Source: Chloroflexota bacterium (GTDB taxonomy: Bacteria > Chloroflexota > Anaerolineae > Anaerolineales > Villigracilaceae). From it: a stretch of DNA of 48,307 nt. This document shows, piece after piece, positions 1-8,567 of the stretch. Each line of letters starts with the position of its first letter. Positions within the stretch are counted from its first letter, which is position 1. The position numbers were made by a program, and so were the translations under genes. The notes under the pieces are model-generated. The model was given only the letters and a program-made list of their open reading frames with translations, searched no databases and was not told the DNA's origin. The stretch spans positions 1-48,307 of the forward strand of contig JACRMH010000029.1 of assembly GCA_016219545.1 (NCBI GenBank). The letters are read 5' to 3'.

Positions 1-76
1 ATTCCTCTAAACTCGGCGGCAACAGTTGCGCTTGTTTCATTGTGTATTCTTTGAAGATGACTTTTCCGTTGTTCAT
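1..76 (-). CDS. Transposase N-terminus, probably IS1182-like (partial, runs off left edge)
   Basis: Reading the minus strand from an ATG at 74-76 gives 25 codons open to the window edge: MNNGKVIFKEYTMKQAQLLP, then PSLEE. The pattern of an aromatic/basic start, a Q-x-x-LLPPSLEE motif and then the edge is what I know from the N-termini of IS1182/IS5-type DDE transposases (usually followed by a helix with HPVR). The gene is too short for catalytic residues to be visible. A purine-rich GAGGG lies directly before the ATG. The element's outer end probably lies near 142 (see the hairpin entry). The assignment rests on one short motif, so it is moderate only. Confidence 0.55.
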   Translation of the reverse strand, partial: MNNGKVIFKEYTMKQAQLLPPSLEE

Positions 77-106
77 CCCTCTATTGTATTAAATTCTTTT
101 TAAATC

Positions 107-142
107 GAAAAGGGCTGCCCTCTTTTTGGACAGCCCCTTTTG
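107..142 (-). terminator. GC-rich hairpin: terminator of the lipoprotein gene or IS end
   Basis: On the minus strand GGGGCTGTCC and GGGCAGCCC face each other over a short A-rich loop and are followed by TTTTC. This has the form of a rho-independent terminator for the lipoprotein gene that ends at 164. The same sequence could be the outer end of the IS element whose transposase starts at 76, because GGGGCTGTCC-type ends are common in such elements. The two readings are not exclusive. Confidence 0.5.
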
Positions 143-163
143 TTTCATTCATTGTGTTTTGTA

Positions 164-961
164 TTATTTATCCAATGACCAAACCCACGAATTTTCATAT
201 TTGCAGCTGCCTTTACCGGATTCCTGCCAGGCGAAGAAGCCAAAGGCGCCTTCCATGCGTTGTTTGCCGTTATCAAAGAACCTGCCCTGGCGGACGCCGT
301 TGAAGTAGACCGTGAACTTTTCGTCTTCCGCCACCAGCACAAATTGGTTGGTAGCACTATTGTCCATATTAATTGCCTTGGAACTTTGTTCCTTGGTAAT
401 GGAGGTTACCCTATTCGATCCATTTTCAAAAACATCAATGAACCACACGGGCAATCCGGAGAGCCGCAGGAAGTAAAACTGATATTGCTTGCCCTCCTTA
501 AGATTTGGTTCGGAACGGAAAACAGCGCCGCAATACATCCATCCTGTGGCTTCCCAGGTTACGTCGGATTTGAAAATGAAATTACCCGCTGTTAGATCTT
601 TGTTGATCTCCAGTATTGTAGCTGCACTGCCGGACGGTCCCTGCAAATTGATGGCATAGGGCTTGGTCTGCTGCCATGCAAGATGACCTTCCTGATACGG
701 AACTTCCGACCCTGACAGCAGGTTATCCAGTTCGCTGAACACGGTACTGGCCGCCTGTGTGGATTGAGCCGCGGCGGTCGCTGCGGCATCAGGCGTGGAA
801 GTGGGTTCCACGGTCGGCGTGGCCGTGGGTGCCAGAGTCATGGTCGGCTGCTCAAGTGTGTTGGTTGGGACCGGCGCAGCCGTGGCGAGGGCTTGCGAGC
901 CGCCACATGCGGTCATAAGAGCCAACAGTATGAAGATATAGAGATACATAGAACGTTTCAT
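164..961 (-). CDS. Lipoprotein with ConA-like/DUF1080-type C-terminal domain
   Basis: 265 residues from the ATG at 959-961, chosen because AGGAGG sits 6-7 bases upstream; the open frame extends further but without a signal. The N-terminus MKRSMYLYIFILLALMTACG is a classic lipoprotein signal with Cys in the lipobox LMTAC. Residues about 20-75 are a low-complexity Thr/Pro/Ala linker (PTNT, TPTVEPTSTP) typical of exported Chloroflexota proteins. Residues about 85-265 form a beta-rich domain (FIFKSDVTWEATGWMYCGAVFR, FYFLRL, FTVYFNGVRQGRF, GAFGFFAWQ) resembling concanavalin A-like lectin/glucanase or 3-keto-disaccharide hydrolase domains, so carbohydrate binding at the cell surface is the likely role. 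No catalytic residues can be assigned. It is transcribed alone, with a hairpin after its stop. Confidence 0.75.
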   Translation of the reverse strand: MKRSMYLYIFILLALMTACGGSQALATAAPVPTNTLEQPTMTLAPTATPTVEPTSTPDAAATAAAQSTQAASTVFSELDNLLSGSEVPYQEGHLAWQQTKPYAINLQGPSGSAATILEINKDLTAGNFIFKSDVTWEATGWMYCGAVFRSEPNLKEGKQYQFYFLRLSGLPVWFIDVFENGSNRVTSITKEQSSKAINMDNSATNQFVLVAEDEKFTVYFNGVRQGRFFDNGKQRMEGAFGFFAWQESGKGSCKYENSWVWSLDK

Positions 962-1255
962 AAAACTCCTCCTCAGAAAATGAATTGTATTTTCCTTTTC
1001 TATACCCCCATCCATAAGGGTTGGATAAAGAAAAACCGTCTTTATCGTACCGCTTTTCCATATTAGTTACAACAATCAAAAGTCAGATGTTTATTCGCCG
1101 AAAGTCAGAAATAAATTGGAGATTATCGGGGGTGAAATCGTCGTGTACAATACTAAGATGTCCCAACCTGTGGAGCTTTGTGCGGGTTGTCAGTGTGGAT
1201 AATGCTCCTCGAAATAGAATCAACCCAAATTTACGAAAGAAGCGAAATCAATTCA

Positions 1256-2728
1256 GTGTCCAAAAAAATCTTCATCTCCGCCGACCACGGCATGGCAATT
1301 ATCTACTTCCTGCAAAGCGACGTCGTCCCGACTCTGCTTGATGCAGGCGTTCAGGTTGTCGTCCTCACCGACGATGAAACCAAAGACAAGATCGCGGCCC
1401 GTTATGCGCGTCCGGGGCTCACTTTTGAAGGCTTGCGATTGAAGCAGGCAGAGGAGTACGCGAAAAAAGTCAGCCCGCGATTGCAGTGGCTATTCATTTA
1501 TTTACGCCGCGTCGGCGGCTCATGGCGTATCAATACCGAAGCCATGAACAGTCACATCTGGGAAGTGTGGGGCGAGAACGGCTGGAAATTCCGCTTGGGC
1601 ATTTGGATTCCCTCCGCGCTGATCATTCTGCTCCTGCGGAATTTTTCCCTCGCCCGCAAACTTTTAGTGAAGATACAAAAGCGCTTCACTCCCGACCCGG
1701 GAATCTATACCGACCTCTTTGAGAAATACCAACCCGACATGGTGATCGCTTCGACTCCCGGCTGGCGCATGGACCGTTACCTCCTGCGTGAATCTGCCAG
1801 GCGCGGAATCCCGAACATGACCGTCATCGTGGGTTGGGATAACTCGTCCAGTTACACCATCTCAGGCGCGGATGTGCAATGGGCGACGTGCTGGTCTGAG
1901 TTGCAAAAAGAAGAACTTGTCAAAGGTTCAGACTGGGATCCCAAGCATGTTCATATTGGCGGCATCCCTTCGTATGACGGATATTTCCGCAAGCAATGGC
2001 TCATGCCGCGTGACGAGTATTTCAAACTGCATGGGCTTGACCCGAAGCGCAAATTGATCTCTTACGCCAGCAGCTTTGTCCACTTTGCGCCGAACTTTCC
2101 GAACATCGAAGCGCTGGCGAAATTGGTTTCATCTGATTCACTTGCAGAGCCTTCGCAATTGTTGATTCGTCTGCATCCCAGTCACTTTCAAGACAAGCCA
2201 AAAATTTTCGCAGACGAACGTGCGCAAGTATTTGACTTGGAGAAGAAATATCCCAACGTACATGTTGTCCAGCCTGTGGCATTGGGTGGGTCACTTGGCT
2301 ACTATGGCGGCGAAGACATGGACGAGAAGTCGTCTATGATGGCGTATTCCGATGTGGTAGTGACGGTCTACTCAACGATGCTGGTCGAGACCGCTGTCCA
2401 CGATACGCCAATGATCGCCGCGACGATTGACACTCCCGGCGGATGGAATAAAAAAGGCAAGTTCTCACTCTCGCTCAAAGAAATTGGTGACTGGCCAACG
2501 CATAAACGCTTCCGCGAAGCGAAGGCCGGACGTGTGGCGTCCACTGAAAAAGAATTGCGTTCCATGTTGAATGCGTACCTGAAAAATCCATCCCTTGATT
2601 ATCGTGAACGCAGAAAATTTATCGAGGATGAAGTCACTTTCACAGATGGCACATCAGGCAAACGCACGGCGGAGTATATTTTAAAAGTGTTGGAGAAATT
2701 GAACCGCGGAGACCGCAAAGGGCGCTAA
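1256..2728 (+). CDS. Glycosyltransferase-like protein (GT-B / CDP-glycerol transferase-like)
   Basis: About 490 residues. I place the start at the GTG of VSKKIFISADHGMA because the preceding 26 codons look unlike protein-family sequence; in-frame ATGs at 1178 and 1202 are alternatives. The N-terminal half has a Rossmann-like start (IFISADHG, VVVLTDDETKD), a hydrophobic patch around LGIWIPSALIILLLR and the line PDMVIASTPGWRMDRYLLRE. The C-terminal half has KLISYASSF, LLIRLHPSHFQDKP and AYSDVVVTVYSTMLVETAVHDTP, the arrangement found in GT-B glycosyltransferases and CDP-glycerol glycerophosphotransferases: a nucleotide-binding His/Pro loop, then a Ser-Thr-x3-E motif. Substrate cannot be read. 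It heads a plus-strand run with a sugar-type oxidoreductase and a membrane protein, which suggests envelope polysaccharide work. A weak promoter candidate is TACAAT at 1146-1151. Confidence 0.7.
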   Translation: MSKKIFISADHGMAIIYFLQSDVVPTLLDAGVQVVVLTDDETKDKIAARYARPGLTFEGLRLKQAEEYAKKVSPRLQWLFIYLRRVGGSWRINTEAMNSHIWEVWGENGWKFRLGIWIPSALIILLLRNFSLARKLLVKIQKRFTPDPGIYTDLFEKYQPDMVIASTPGWRMDRYLLRESARRGIPNMTVIVGWDNSSSYTISGADVQWATCWSELQKEELVKGSDWDPKHVHIGGIPSYDGYFRKQWLMPRDEYFKLHGLDPKRKLISYASSFVHFAPNFPNIEALAKLVSSDSLAEPSQLLIRLHPSHFQDKPKIFADERAQVFDLEKKYPNVHVVQPVALGGSLGYYGGEDMDEKSSMMAYSDVVVTVYSTMLVETAVHDTPMIAATIDTPGGWNKKGKFSLSLKEIGDWPTHKRFREAKAGRVASTEKELRSMLNAYLKNPSLDYRERRKFIEDEVTFTDGTSGKRTAEYILKVLEKLNRGDRKGR

Positions 2729-2802
2729 GAAAAAGCCTTTAAATCTCGCGGACCTTGCGTGCTTCGCGGTAAAAAAATCCTTTGTGATACTTCGTGGTAA
2801 AA

Positions 2803-3246
2803 ATGACCAAACCTATGTCCCTCTTCTACTTCTCCATCACCCTTGCCATCTGCTCCAGCGCACTCTATCACTTTGTCGCCAAGAGCACACCGTCGAATGT
2901 AAATTTCACGGTCTCTCTTTTGGTGACTTATGGCGTTGCGTTTACAGTGACCCTGCTTACTTTTTTCTTTTTCCCTGCCCGGAACGGGATCGCGGCTGAA
3001 TTAAAACAACTCAATTGGGCCAGCATTGGACTCGCCATTGCCATCGTCGGAATTGAATTTGGCTTTCTGCTCGTCTATCGTTCAGGTTGGAATCTTGGCA
3101 TTGCCGCGGTGCTGGTCAATGTAGTAGCCTCGCTGATCCTGCTTCCTGTAGCGGTTTTCTTTTTCAAAGATAATATCTCATGGGTGAACGTTGTTGGAAT
3201 ATTTGTCTGCCTGGCTGGGCTGATCATGTTGAATTGGAAGAGATAA
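2803..3246 (+). CDS. Small EamA/EmrE-like membrane protein
   Basis: About 147 residues, four or five predicted membrane segments: SLFYFSITLAICSSALYHF, VSLLVTYGVAFTVTLLTFFF, IGLAIAIVGIEFGFLLVY, IAAVLVNVVASLILLPVAVF and VVGIFVCLAGLIML. This matches one half of a drug/metabolite (EamA) transporter, or a small multidrug resistance-type protein that works as a dimer. The final motif (a new isoform helix, G-x-F-x-x-x-x-G-L) is typical of the family. ATG at 2803 is preferred; a GTG at 2794 and an ATG at 2815 are also in frame, and there is no clear Shine-Dalgarno sequence. It lies 74 bases after the glycosyltransferase-like gene and 12 before the oxidoreductase, probably in one transcript. It may move a lipid-linked or small amphipathic substrate; unproven. 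Confidence 0.65.
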   Translation: MTKPMSLFYFSITLAICSSALYHFVAKSTPSNVNFTVSLLVTYGVAFTVTLLTFFFFPARNGIAAELKQLNWASIGLAIAIVGIEFGFLLVYRSGWNLGIAAVLVNVVASLILLPVAVFFFKDNISWVNVVGIFVCLAGLIMLNWKR

Positions 3247-3258
3247 ACGGAAAACTTT

Positions 3259-4290
3259 ATGAAAACTTTAATTGCCGGTCTTGGTTCCATCGGACGCCGC
3301 CATATGCGAAATTTGATCGCTTTGGGTGAAAAGGATATTATCCTCTTCCGCACGCGCAAGGCGACCATGCCCGACGATGAACTGGACGGTTATCCCGTTG
3401 AAACAGATTTAATAGAAGCCCTCGCCAAACACAAACCTGATGCGGTCATCGTCGCGAATCCGACCGCCCTTCATTTGGATGTCGCCATTCCCGCCGCAGA
3501 AGCAGGTTGCTCCATCTTATTGGAAAAACCAGTTTCCAATTCACTTGAAAAATTAGATGTGCTTCAAGAAACGGCGGAGAAGAATGGAAGCAAAATTCTT
3601 GTAGGATTTCAGTTTCGTTATCATCCCACGCTGAACAAGGCGCGTGAATTGATCCGGCAAAATGTACTCGGAAAAATACTAACCGTCCATGCGCATTGGG
3701 GCGAGTATCTTCCACAGTGGCATCCCTGGGAAGATTATCGCCGGAGTTATGCCGCGCGCGCTGATATGGGTGGCGGGGTCGTTGCCACGCTTACCCATCC
3801 GCTCGATTATTTGCGCTTCCTGCTGGGGGAAGTGGGATCGGTCTGGTCGTTCAACGGGCATATCTCTCCGCTTGAAATAAATGCCGAAGACGTGGCCGAG
3901 ATCGGTTTGAAATTTGCGAACGATGCCATCGGAAGCGTGCATGTCAATTATGTTCAACGCCCGCCAAAGCACACGCTAGAGCTCGTCGGGACAAATGGGA
4001 CTTTGATCTGGAATAACGCGGACGGTATCCTGAGCTTCGAGAACGCCTCTGCTGCTCCCTTCGGTTCATATTCTGACTCTCCGCCTGCTCCTGTTTCTCA
4101 AACATTTTCCCCGCCTGAAGGGTTTGAACGCAACCAGTTATTCCTCGCGCAGACTCGCCATTTCATTGACGTGACGAATCGAATTGCAAATCCGGTTTGT
4201 ACACTGGATGATGGAATCCGCGCGCAAAAAATAGTGGACGCGGTCTATACTTCCAATAAGACTCGCGCAGTGGTGGACTTGGAGTCCTAA
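3259..4290 (+). CDS. Gfo/Idh/MocA family oxidoreductase
   Basis: 343 residues, the usual length. The N-terminal Rossmann domain begins TLIAGLGSIGRRHMRNLIAL, with the GxGxxG nucleotide loop at about residues 7-12, and includes PDAVIVANPTALHLD and LEKPVSNSLEKL; EKP is the family's conserved motif with the catalytic lysine. The C-terminal alpha/beta domain (about 125-340) carries GGGVVATLTHPLDYLRFLLG, where the conserved His acts in catalysis in related enzymes. Members oxidise or reduce sugars and cyclitols with NAD(P). The specific substrate is unknown; neighbours suggest a nucleotide-sugar or wall sugar. The stop codon TAA is followed directly by the ATG of the next gene (4291), which points to translational coupling. 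Confidence 0.85.
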   Translation: MKTLIAGLGSIGRRHMRNLIALGEKDIILFRTRKATMPDDELDGYPVETDLIEALAKHKPDAVIVANPTALHLDVAIPAAEAGCSILLEKPVSNSLEKLDVLQETAEKNGSKILVGFQFRYHPTLNKARELIRQNVLGKILTVHAHWGEYLPQWHPWEDYRRSYAARADMGGGVVATLTHPLDYLRFLLGEVGSVWSFNGHISPLEINAEDVAEIGLKFANDAIGSVHVNYVQRPPKHTLELVGTNGTLIWNNADGILSFENASAAPFGSYSDSPPAPVSQTFSPPEGFERNQLFLAQTRHFIDVTNRIANPVCTLDDGIRAQKIVDAVYTSNKTRAVVDLES

Positions 4291-6309
4291 ATGCAAAAAA
4301 TAAGATCGCTCCTCCGCTTAGAGGTAGTCATTGAAATTTCCCTGCTTGCATTGATCTCAGGTCTGCTTTATTTAATATTTGTTCCTCAATTTGGGTATTT
4401 TAATGACGATTGGTATCTAATGTATGCTGCGGGAGCAAAAGGATCATCAGTGTTTTGGGGAGTTTTTAGTGTAGACCGTCCTCTGCGGGCTCTTGTGATG
4501 ATACCGGCTTATACACTCTTTGGAGCAAATCCGCTTTATTACAACCTGAGCGCATTCCTGTTCCGCCTGATAAGCGGACTGGGATTTTTGTGGGTACTGC
4601 GCATCGTTTGGCCGGGAAATAGGCGGATCACTTTTTGGATGTCTCTGCTGTTTTTGGTGTATCCTGGATTTTTGTCCCAGCCCAATGCGATTGATTACCT
4701 TTGTCATCTTGCCGCGCTCGCCGCAGCCATGCTTTCCATTGGGCTAACGCTCAAGGCGGTCCAAGCCACTCAACTGAAAAATAAAATATTGTTATATGCC
4801 TTCTCGATCCTGCTGGGTTGGTTTTATCTGGGTCAAATGGAGTGGTTTATCGGGCTTGAGTTCTTTAGGTTTGCTTGCATCGCTCTGTTTGCGCTCCGTT
4901 TGAATGACACCATGCGGGTGAAAGGAATCAGGTTCTTTCAAGACGCGCTTCCGGCTTTGCTGATCCCATCGGTGTTTTTGGTGTGGAGACTTTTCTTCTT
5001 CGAAAGCGAGAGAGGCGCAACAGATATAGGAGTGCAGTTAGGTACTATGCAGGGCGGACGAATGGCTTTCATATTTAATTTTTTCGTTAACTTTTTTGAT
5101 GATCTTATTGATGTCATCTTCCGTGCCTGGTGGTCGCCGCTTCGCCGTTTGAGTGCAGGTATGGGATTTTATGAGTGGCTGCCCGGGCTTGGAATTTTTC
5201 TGCTGGCTATCTTCTTATTATGGCTGGCATCCAGAGTTGACCCAAGGCCTGTAGAAACAGGATCAGGTCAAAGGTCAGTTTGGAAGCGGGAAGCGTTCTT
5301 GATCGCTCTTGGAGCAATTGCGTTTGGTCTATTCCCAGTCAATGCGGTGGGACGCTCCGTTGATTTCAGGAATTTTTCACGATATGCATTGATCGCGTCT
5401 GTCGGCGCAGCGATTTTGATCCCGGTTATTTTGAGTTATATTTCGAACCTGCGTCTGCAAAACATCCTTTTTGGGATTCTGATCTTTTCCGCTTCACTGA
5501 CCCATTACTTTAATGGGTTGATCAAGACCCGCGAAACAGACTCTATGAATCAATTTTGGTGGCAGGTGAGTTGGCGCATCCCTCAAATGAAGCATCGGAC
5601 GACATTGCTGGCTAATTACCCGGTTGTAAATGCCGAAGAGGAGTATTTCATTTGGGGACCGGCAAATTTAATTTATTATCCCGATTCGATGAACGAGAAA
5701 TATCCACAGCCCGGAATTTATTCCCTGTTGATCTCTGACGAAACTGTTGAGAGAGTTTTAGCCGGTGACAAAAGACCCTATAGCAATAGAAGAAGCATTC
5801 GGACCTATCCTAATTACGGGAACATCCTGATATTGTCACAGCCGACGAGTACTTCCTGCGTTCAGGTGATCTCCGGCGGGCAAACAGAATACTCCAGTTC
5901 TGAAGATAAAAGGATCGTTCGCATCGGTTCATTCTCTGATGCCGGTCTTATCCTCACAGATGAATCATTTCGCCAACCTCCGCAAATTCCATTTGGCTTG
6001 GAGCCCGAACACGCCTGGTGCTACTATTATGAAAAGGCATCCTTTGCCCGCCAGTTGAACGATTGGAATGAAGTATTGAGATTGGCAAATGAAGCCTTTG
6101 ATAAAGGCTTCGCTCCTCAAGATGAGGTTGAATGGATTCCGTTCCTGCAAGCGTATGCTGTCTCTGGTGACTTAGCCCGATTGCGCGAGATCAAAGCTGA
6201 GATGAACGATCCTTATGTTCTCGGTCAGGCCTGTCAGATTCTTGGTGACATGACCGGCTTATCTGAAACAACCCATTCGGAAATTGCCGCATTATTTTGT
6301 TCAAAGTAA
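4291..6309 (+). CDS. Large polytopic membrane protein, GT-C glycosyltransferase-like
   Basis: 672 residues. At least ten hydrophobic segments lie in the first ~410 residues (for example ISLLALISGLLYLIFV, ILLYAFSILLGWFYLG, LGIFLLAIFLLWLAS, ILFGILIFSASLTHYF). After the first helix there is FGYFNDDWYLMY, an extracytoplasmic acidic pair (Asp-Asp) of the kind that is catalytic in GT-C transferases. The last ~250 residues are soluble, with a helical end (DWNEVLRLANEAFDKGF, LQAYAVSGDLARLREIK) resembling TPR-type repeats. I do not recognise an exact family; a lipid-linked-sugar glycosyltransferase is the best inference. It starts on the base after the oxidoreductase stop codon. Confidence 0.65.
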   Translation: MQKIRSLLRLEVVIEISLLALISGLLYLIFVPQFGYFNDDWYLMYAAGAKGSSVFWGVFSVDRPLRALVMIPAYTLFGANPLYYNLSAFLFRLISGLGFLWVLRIVWPGNRRITFWMSLLFLVYPGFLSQPNAIDYLCHLAALAAAMLSIGLTLKAVQATQLKNKILLYAFSILLGWFYLGQMEWFIGLEFFRFACIALFALRLNDTMRVKGIRFFQDALPALLIPSVFLVWRLFFFESERGATDIGVQLGTMQGGRMAFIFNFFVNFFDDLIDVIFRAWWSPLRRLSAGMGFYEWLPGLGIFLLAIFLLWLASRVDPRPVETGSGQRSVWKREAFLIALGAIAFGLFPVNAVGRSVDFRNFSRYALIASVGAAILIPVILSYISNLRLQNILFGILIFSASLTHYFNGLIKTRETDSMNQFWWQVSWRIPQMKHRTTLLANYPVVNAEEEYFIWGPANLIYYPDSMNEKYPQPGIYSLLISDETVERVLAGDKRPYSNRRSIRTYPNYGNILILSQPTSTSCVQVISGGQTEYSSSEDKRIVRIGSFSDAGLILTDESFRQPPQIPFGLEPEHAWCYYYEKASFARQLNDWNEVLRLANEAFDKGFAPQDEVEWIPFLQAYAVSGDLARLREIKAEMNDPYVLGQACQILGDMTGLSETTHSEIAALFCSK

Positions 6310-6351
6310 ACATAACTGACCAAGAGTCCTCTCGAAGATTAAGTTTATTCC

Positions 6352-7647
6352 ATGCAAATTATCCCCATTTCTCATCCCCTCTCAGCGACTGTGTGCGTGC
6401 CAGGATCAAAGTCACTCACCAACCGCGCCTTGTTGATCGCATCTCTTGCCAAAGGTACAACGCGATTAACAAATGCGCTCTTCTCTGATGACTCGCGTTA
6501 CTTTGCCAACGCTTTGCAAACTTTGGGGTTTGATGTGCGGCTTGACGAATCAAATCATGAAATGACGGTCACCGGTTTGGGCGGAAAGATCCCTGCGAAC
6601 AAAGCTGAATTATTTATCGGTAATGCAGGTACTGCCGCAAGATTTCTTTCAGCGTTTCTCACACTGGGGAATGGTGAATATATCCTGGATGGCGAACCCC
6701 GCATGAGAGAACGCCCGATTGGGGATTTGGTGAAATCGTTGACAGAACTTGGCGCAAAGATCGAGCCGTTAAACCTTCATCCTTCATCCTTCACCCTTCA
6801 CCCTTCGATTTGTCCCCCTGTAAAAATCACCGCATCAGGACTGCCCGGCGGCAAAACAAAAATAGCAGGTGATATTTCATCGCAGTTTTTATCTGCCTTG
6901 TTGATGGTCGCGCCTTATGCAAAAAATCCCATTGAAATAGAACTGACTACCGACCTTAACTCCAAACCCTTCGTTGATATGACCATATCCATTATGAAGG
7001 ATTTCGACATTGAGATCGAACGCCACGGCTATTCGCAGTTTATTATCCATCCATCTTTCTTCTTTCCTCATTCCTCTTATTCAATCGAATCAGACGCCTC
7101 TGCCGCATCCTATTTCTTCGCCGCGCCCGCCATTTGCGGCGGGACTGTCAGAGTGGAAAACATCTCGCGCAAGTCAGTTCAAGGCGATATTGCATTTCTT
7201 AATGTTCTGCAACAAATGGGTTGTGTTGTCACGGAGGTGGATAACTCAATCACCGTCAACCGTCCATCGTCAATTGTCGGTCTTGACATAGACATGCGCG
7301 ACATCCCCGATACTGCCCAGACTCTCGCAGTTATTGCGCCCTTCGCATCTTCGCCGACACGGATTCGCGGCATTGCCTCTGCGCGCGTGAAGGAGACAGA
7401 CCGTGTCCACGCGACTTGTACTGAATTGAAACGATTAGGTGTGCAGGTTGATGAATATAAGGACGGTATGACCATTTATCCCTGCCAAACATTCAAGCCT
7501 GCAATCATTCAAACGTATAATGACCACCGCATGGTAATGGCCTTTTCGTTGATCGGTCTGCGCGTGGATGGCGTGACAATTGAGAATCCATCCTGTGTGT
7601 CCAAGACATTCCCTAACTTTTTCGATGTTCTGGAAACGTTGCGTTAA
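6352..7647 (+). CDS. aroA: 3-phosphoshikimate 1-carboxyvinyltransferase (EPSP synthase)
   Basis: 431 residues, normal length. It joins shikimate 3-phosphate and PEP to form EPSP, the penultimate step to chorismate, in the cytosol. Family motifs are intact: PGSKSLTNRALLIASLA near the start, LFIGNAGTAARFLSAFLTL (the phosphate/PEP loop), GDISSQFLSALLM, ESDASAASYFFAA, RVKETDRVHATCTEL and YNDHRMVMAFSLIGL. Two short stretches look inserted: LHPSSFTLHPS, encoded by a CTTCATC-type simple repeat at 6774-6808, and IIHPSFFFPHSS. Both sit between secondary structure elements. There is no evident Shine-Dalgarno sequence before the ATG. It is first of five aro genes in a row. Confidence 0.95.
   Translation: MQIIPISHPLSATVCVPGSKSLTNRALLIASLAKGTTRLTNALFSDDSRYFANALQTLGFDVRLDESNHEMTVTGLGGKIPANKAELFIGNAGTAARFLSAFLTLGNGEYILDGEPRMRERPIGDLVKSLTELGAKIEPLNLHPSSFTLHPSICPPVKITASGLPGGKTKIAGDISSQFLSALLMVAPYAKNPIEIELTTDLNSKPFVDMTISIMKDFDIEIERHGYSQFIIHPSFFFPHSSYSIESDASAASYFFAAPAICGGTVRVENISRKSVQGDIAFLNVLQQMGCVVTEVDNSITVNRPSSIVGLDIDMRDIPDTAQTLAVIAPFASSPTRIRGIASARVKETDRVHATCTELKRLGVQVDEYKDGMTIYPCQTFKPAIIQTYNDHRMVMAFSLIGLRVDGVTIENPSCVSKTFPNFFDVLETLR
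6774..6808 (+). repeat. CTTCATC/CTTCACC simple-sequence tract inside aroA
   Basis: Five tandem copies of a CCTTCAT or CCTTCAC heptamer, read in frame as LHPSSFTLHPS. A related stretch lies between aroC and aroKB at 9759-9773. Because the aroA copy replaces a loop where other EPSP synthases are shorter, it looks like a repeat that has entered the gene without breaking the frame. Confidence 0.7.
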
Positions 7648-7659
7648 TTCTTTCCTTCC

Positions 7660-8517
7660 ATGCCCCGACCTTCGACTTTTGACTTTAGACTTGGTTTAAT
7701 TGGTTATCCGCTTGGGCACAGCCTCTCGCCAAAGATTCACTTGGCTGCTTTGAAATCGTGCGGGTTGGATGGCGACTATTCTCTTTTTCCCATTCACCCC
7801 GATGATAAACAAGGACTGAAAGATTTACTGGAGCGAGTCCGCGCTGGCGAGTTACAAGGACTCAATGTCACCATTCCGCACAAACAAAATGTGATTCCAT
7901 TGTTGGATGAACTCACACCGACAGCGCGATCCATTGGTGCGGTGAATACGATATATCTCAGAGAAAATAAACTCATTGGCGAAAATACAGATGCGCCTGG
8001 ATTTCTATCTGACTTGAATCGGTTTATCGGGAATCGGGACGCTTCGCGGGGAGTTGGAAAATCGGCGTTGGTGTTGGGAGCGGGGGGGGCAGCGCGGGCG
8101 GTGGTATATGCATTGCTTGACGATGGTTGGAACATTAATGTCGTTGCCCGCCGACTCGAACAAGCCCAACAACTTGCATCATCATTCAACAATTACCAAT
8201 TACCAATTACGACTTTTTCTGACCTTCAACCTTCACGCGAAGCGTTCAACTTGCTCGTCAACACCACCCCCATCGGCATGACGCCCAACACAGGTCAATC
8301 CCCCCTGCCGGAAAATCTGTCACTGCCTGATAATGCTTTTATTTATGATCTGGTCTACAATCCACGCGAAACAAAACTTGTCAAAGATGCTCGCGCGCAG
8401 GGACTGAACGCAACCACCGGACTTGGCATGTTAATTGAACAAGCCGCTCTCGCCTTTGAAATTTGGACAGGTCACAACCCGCCGCGCAAAGTTTTATGGA
8501 ACACCTTTGAAACCTGA
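7660..8517 (+). CDS. aroE: Shikimate dehydrogenase
   Basis: 285 residues. NADPH-dependent reduction of 3-dehydroshikimate to shikimate. Seen: LIGYPLGHSLSPKIHLAAL (shikimate-binding Ser pair), LNVTIPHKQNVIPLLDEL with the catalytic Lys, GENTDAPGFLSDL with the substrate Asp, the Rossmann loop VLGAGGAARAVVYALL, NTTPIGM and the C-terminal GLGMLIEQAALAFEIWTG. An odd stretch (NNYQLPITTF) is encoded by AATTACC repeats at 8191-8210. The ATG follows a pyrimidine-rich leader without Shine-Dalgarno sequence, 12 bases after aroA. Confidence 0.95.
   Translation: MPRPSTFDFRLGLIGYPLGHSLSPKIHLAALKSCGLDGDYSLFPIHPDDKQGLKDLLERVRAGELQGLNVTIPHKQNVIPLLDELTPTARSIGAVNTIYLRENKLIGENTDAPGFLSDLNRFIGNRDASRGVGKSALVLGAGGAARAVVYALLDDGWNINVVARRLEQAQQLASSFNNYQLPITTFSDLQPSREAFNLLVNTTPIGMTPNTGQSPLPENLSLPDNAFIYDLVYNPRETKLVKDARAQGLNATTGLGMLIEQAALAFEIWTGHNPPRKVLWNTFET
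8191..8210 (+). repeat. AATTACC tandem repeat inside aroE
   Basis: Nearly three copies of the heptamer AATTACC, in frame, between the Rossmann strand carrying VVARR and the strand with LLVNTTPIGM. This is a second simple-sequence tract in the aro cluster that stays open in frame. Confidence 0.65.
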
Positions 8518-8567
8518 GTGATTTCCACTTATTACTTTTTACTTCTCACCGAATATTGGAGCCTTAC

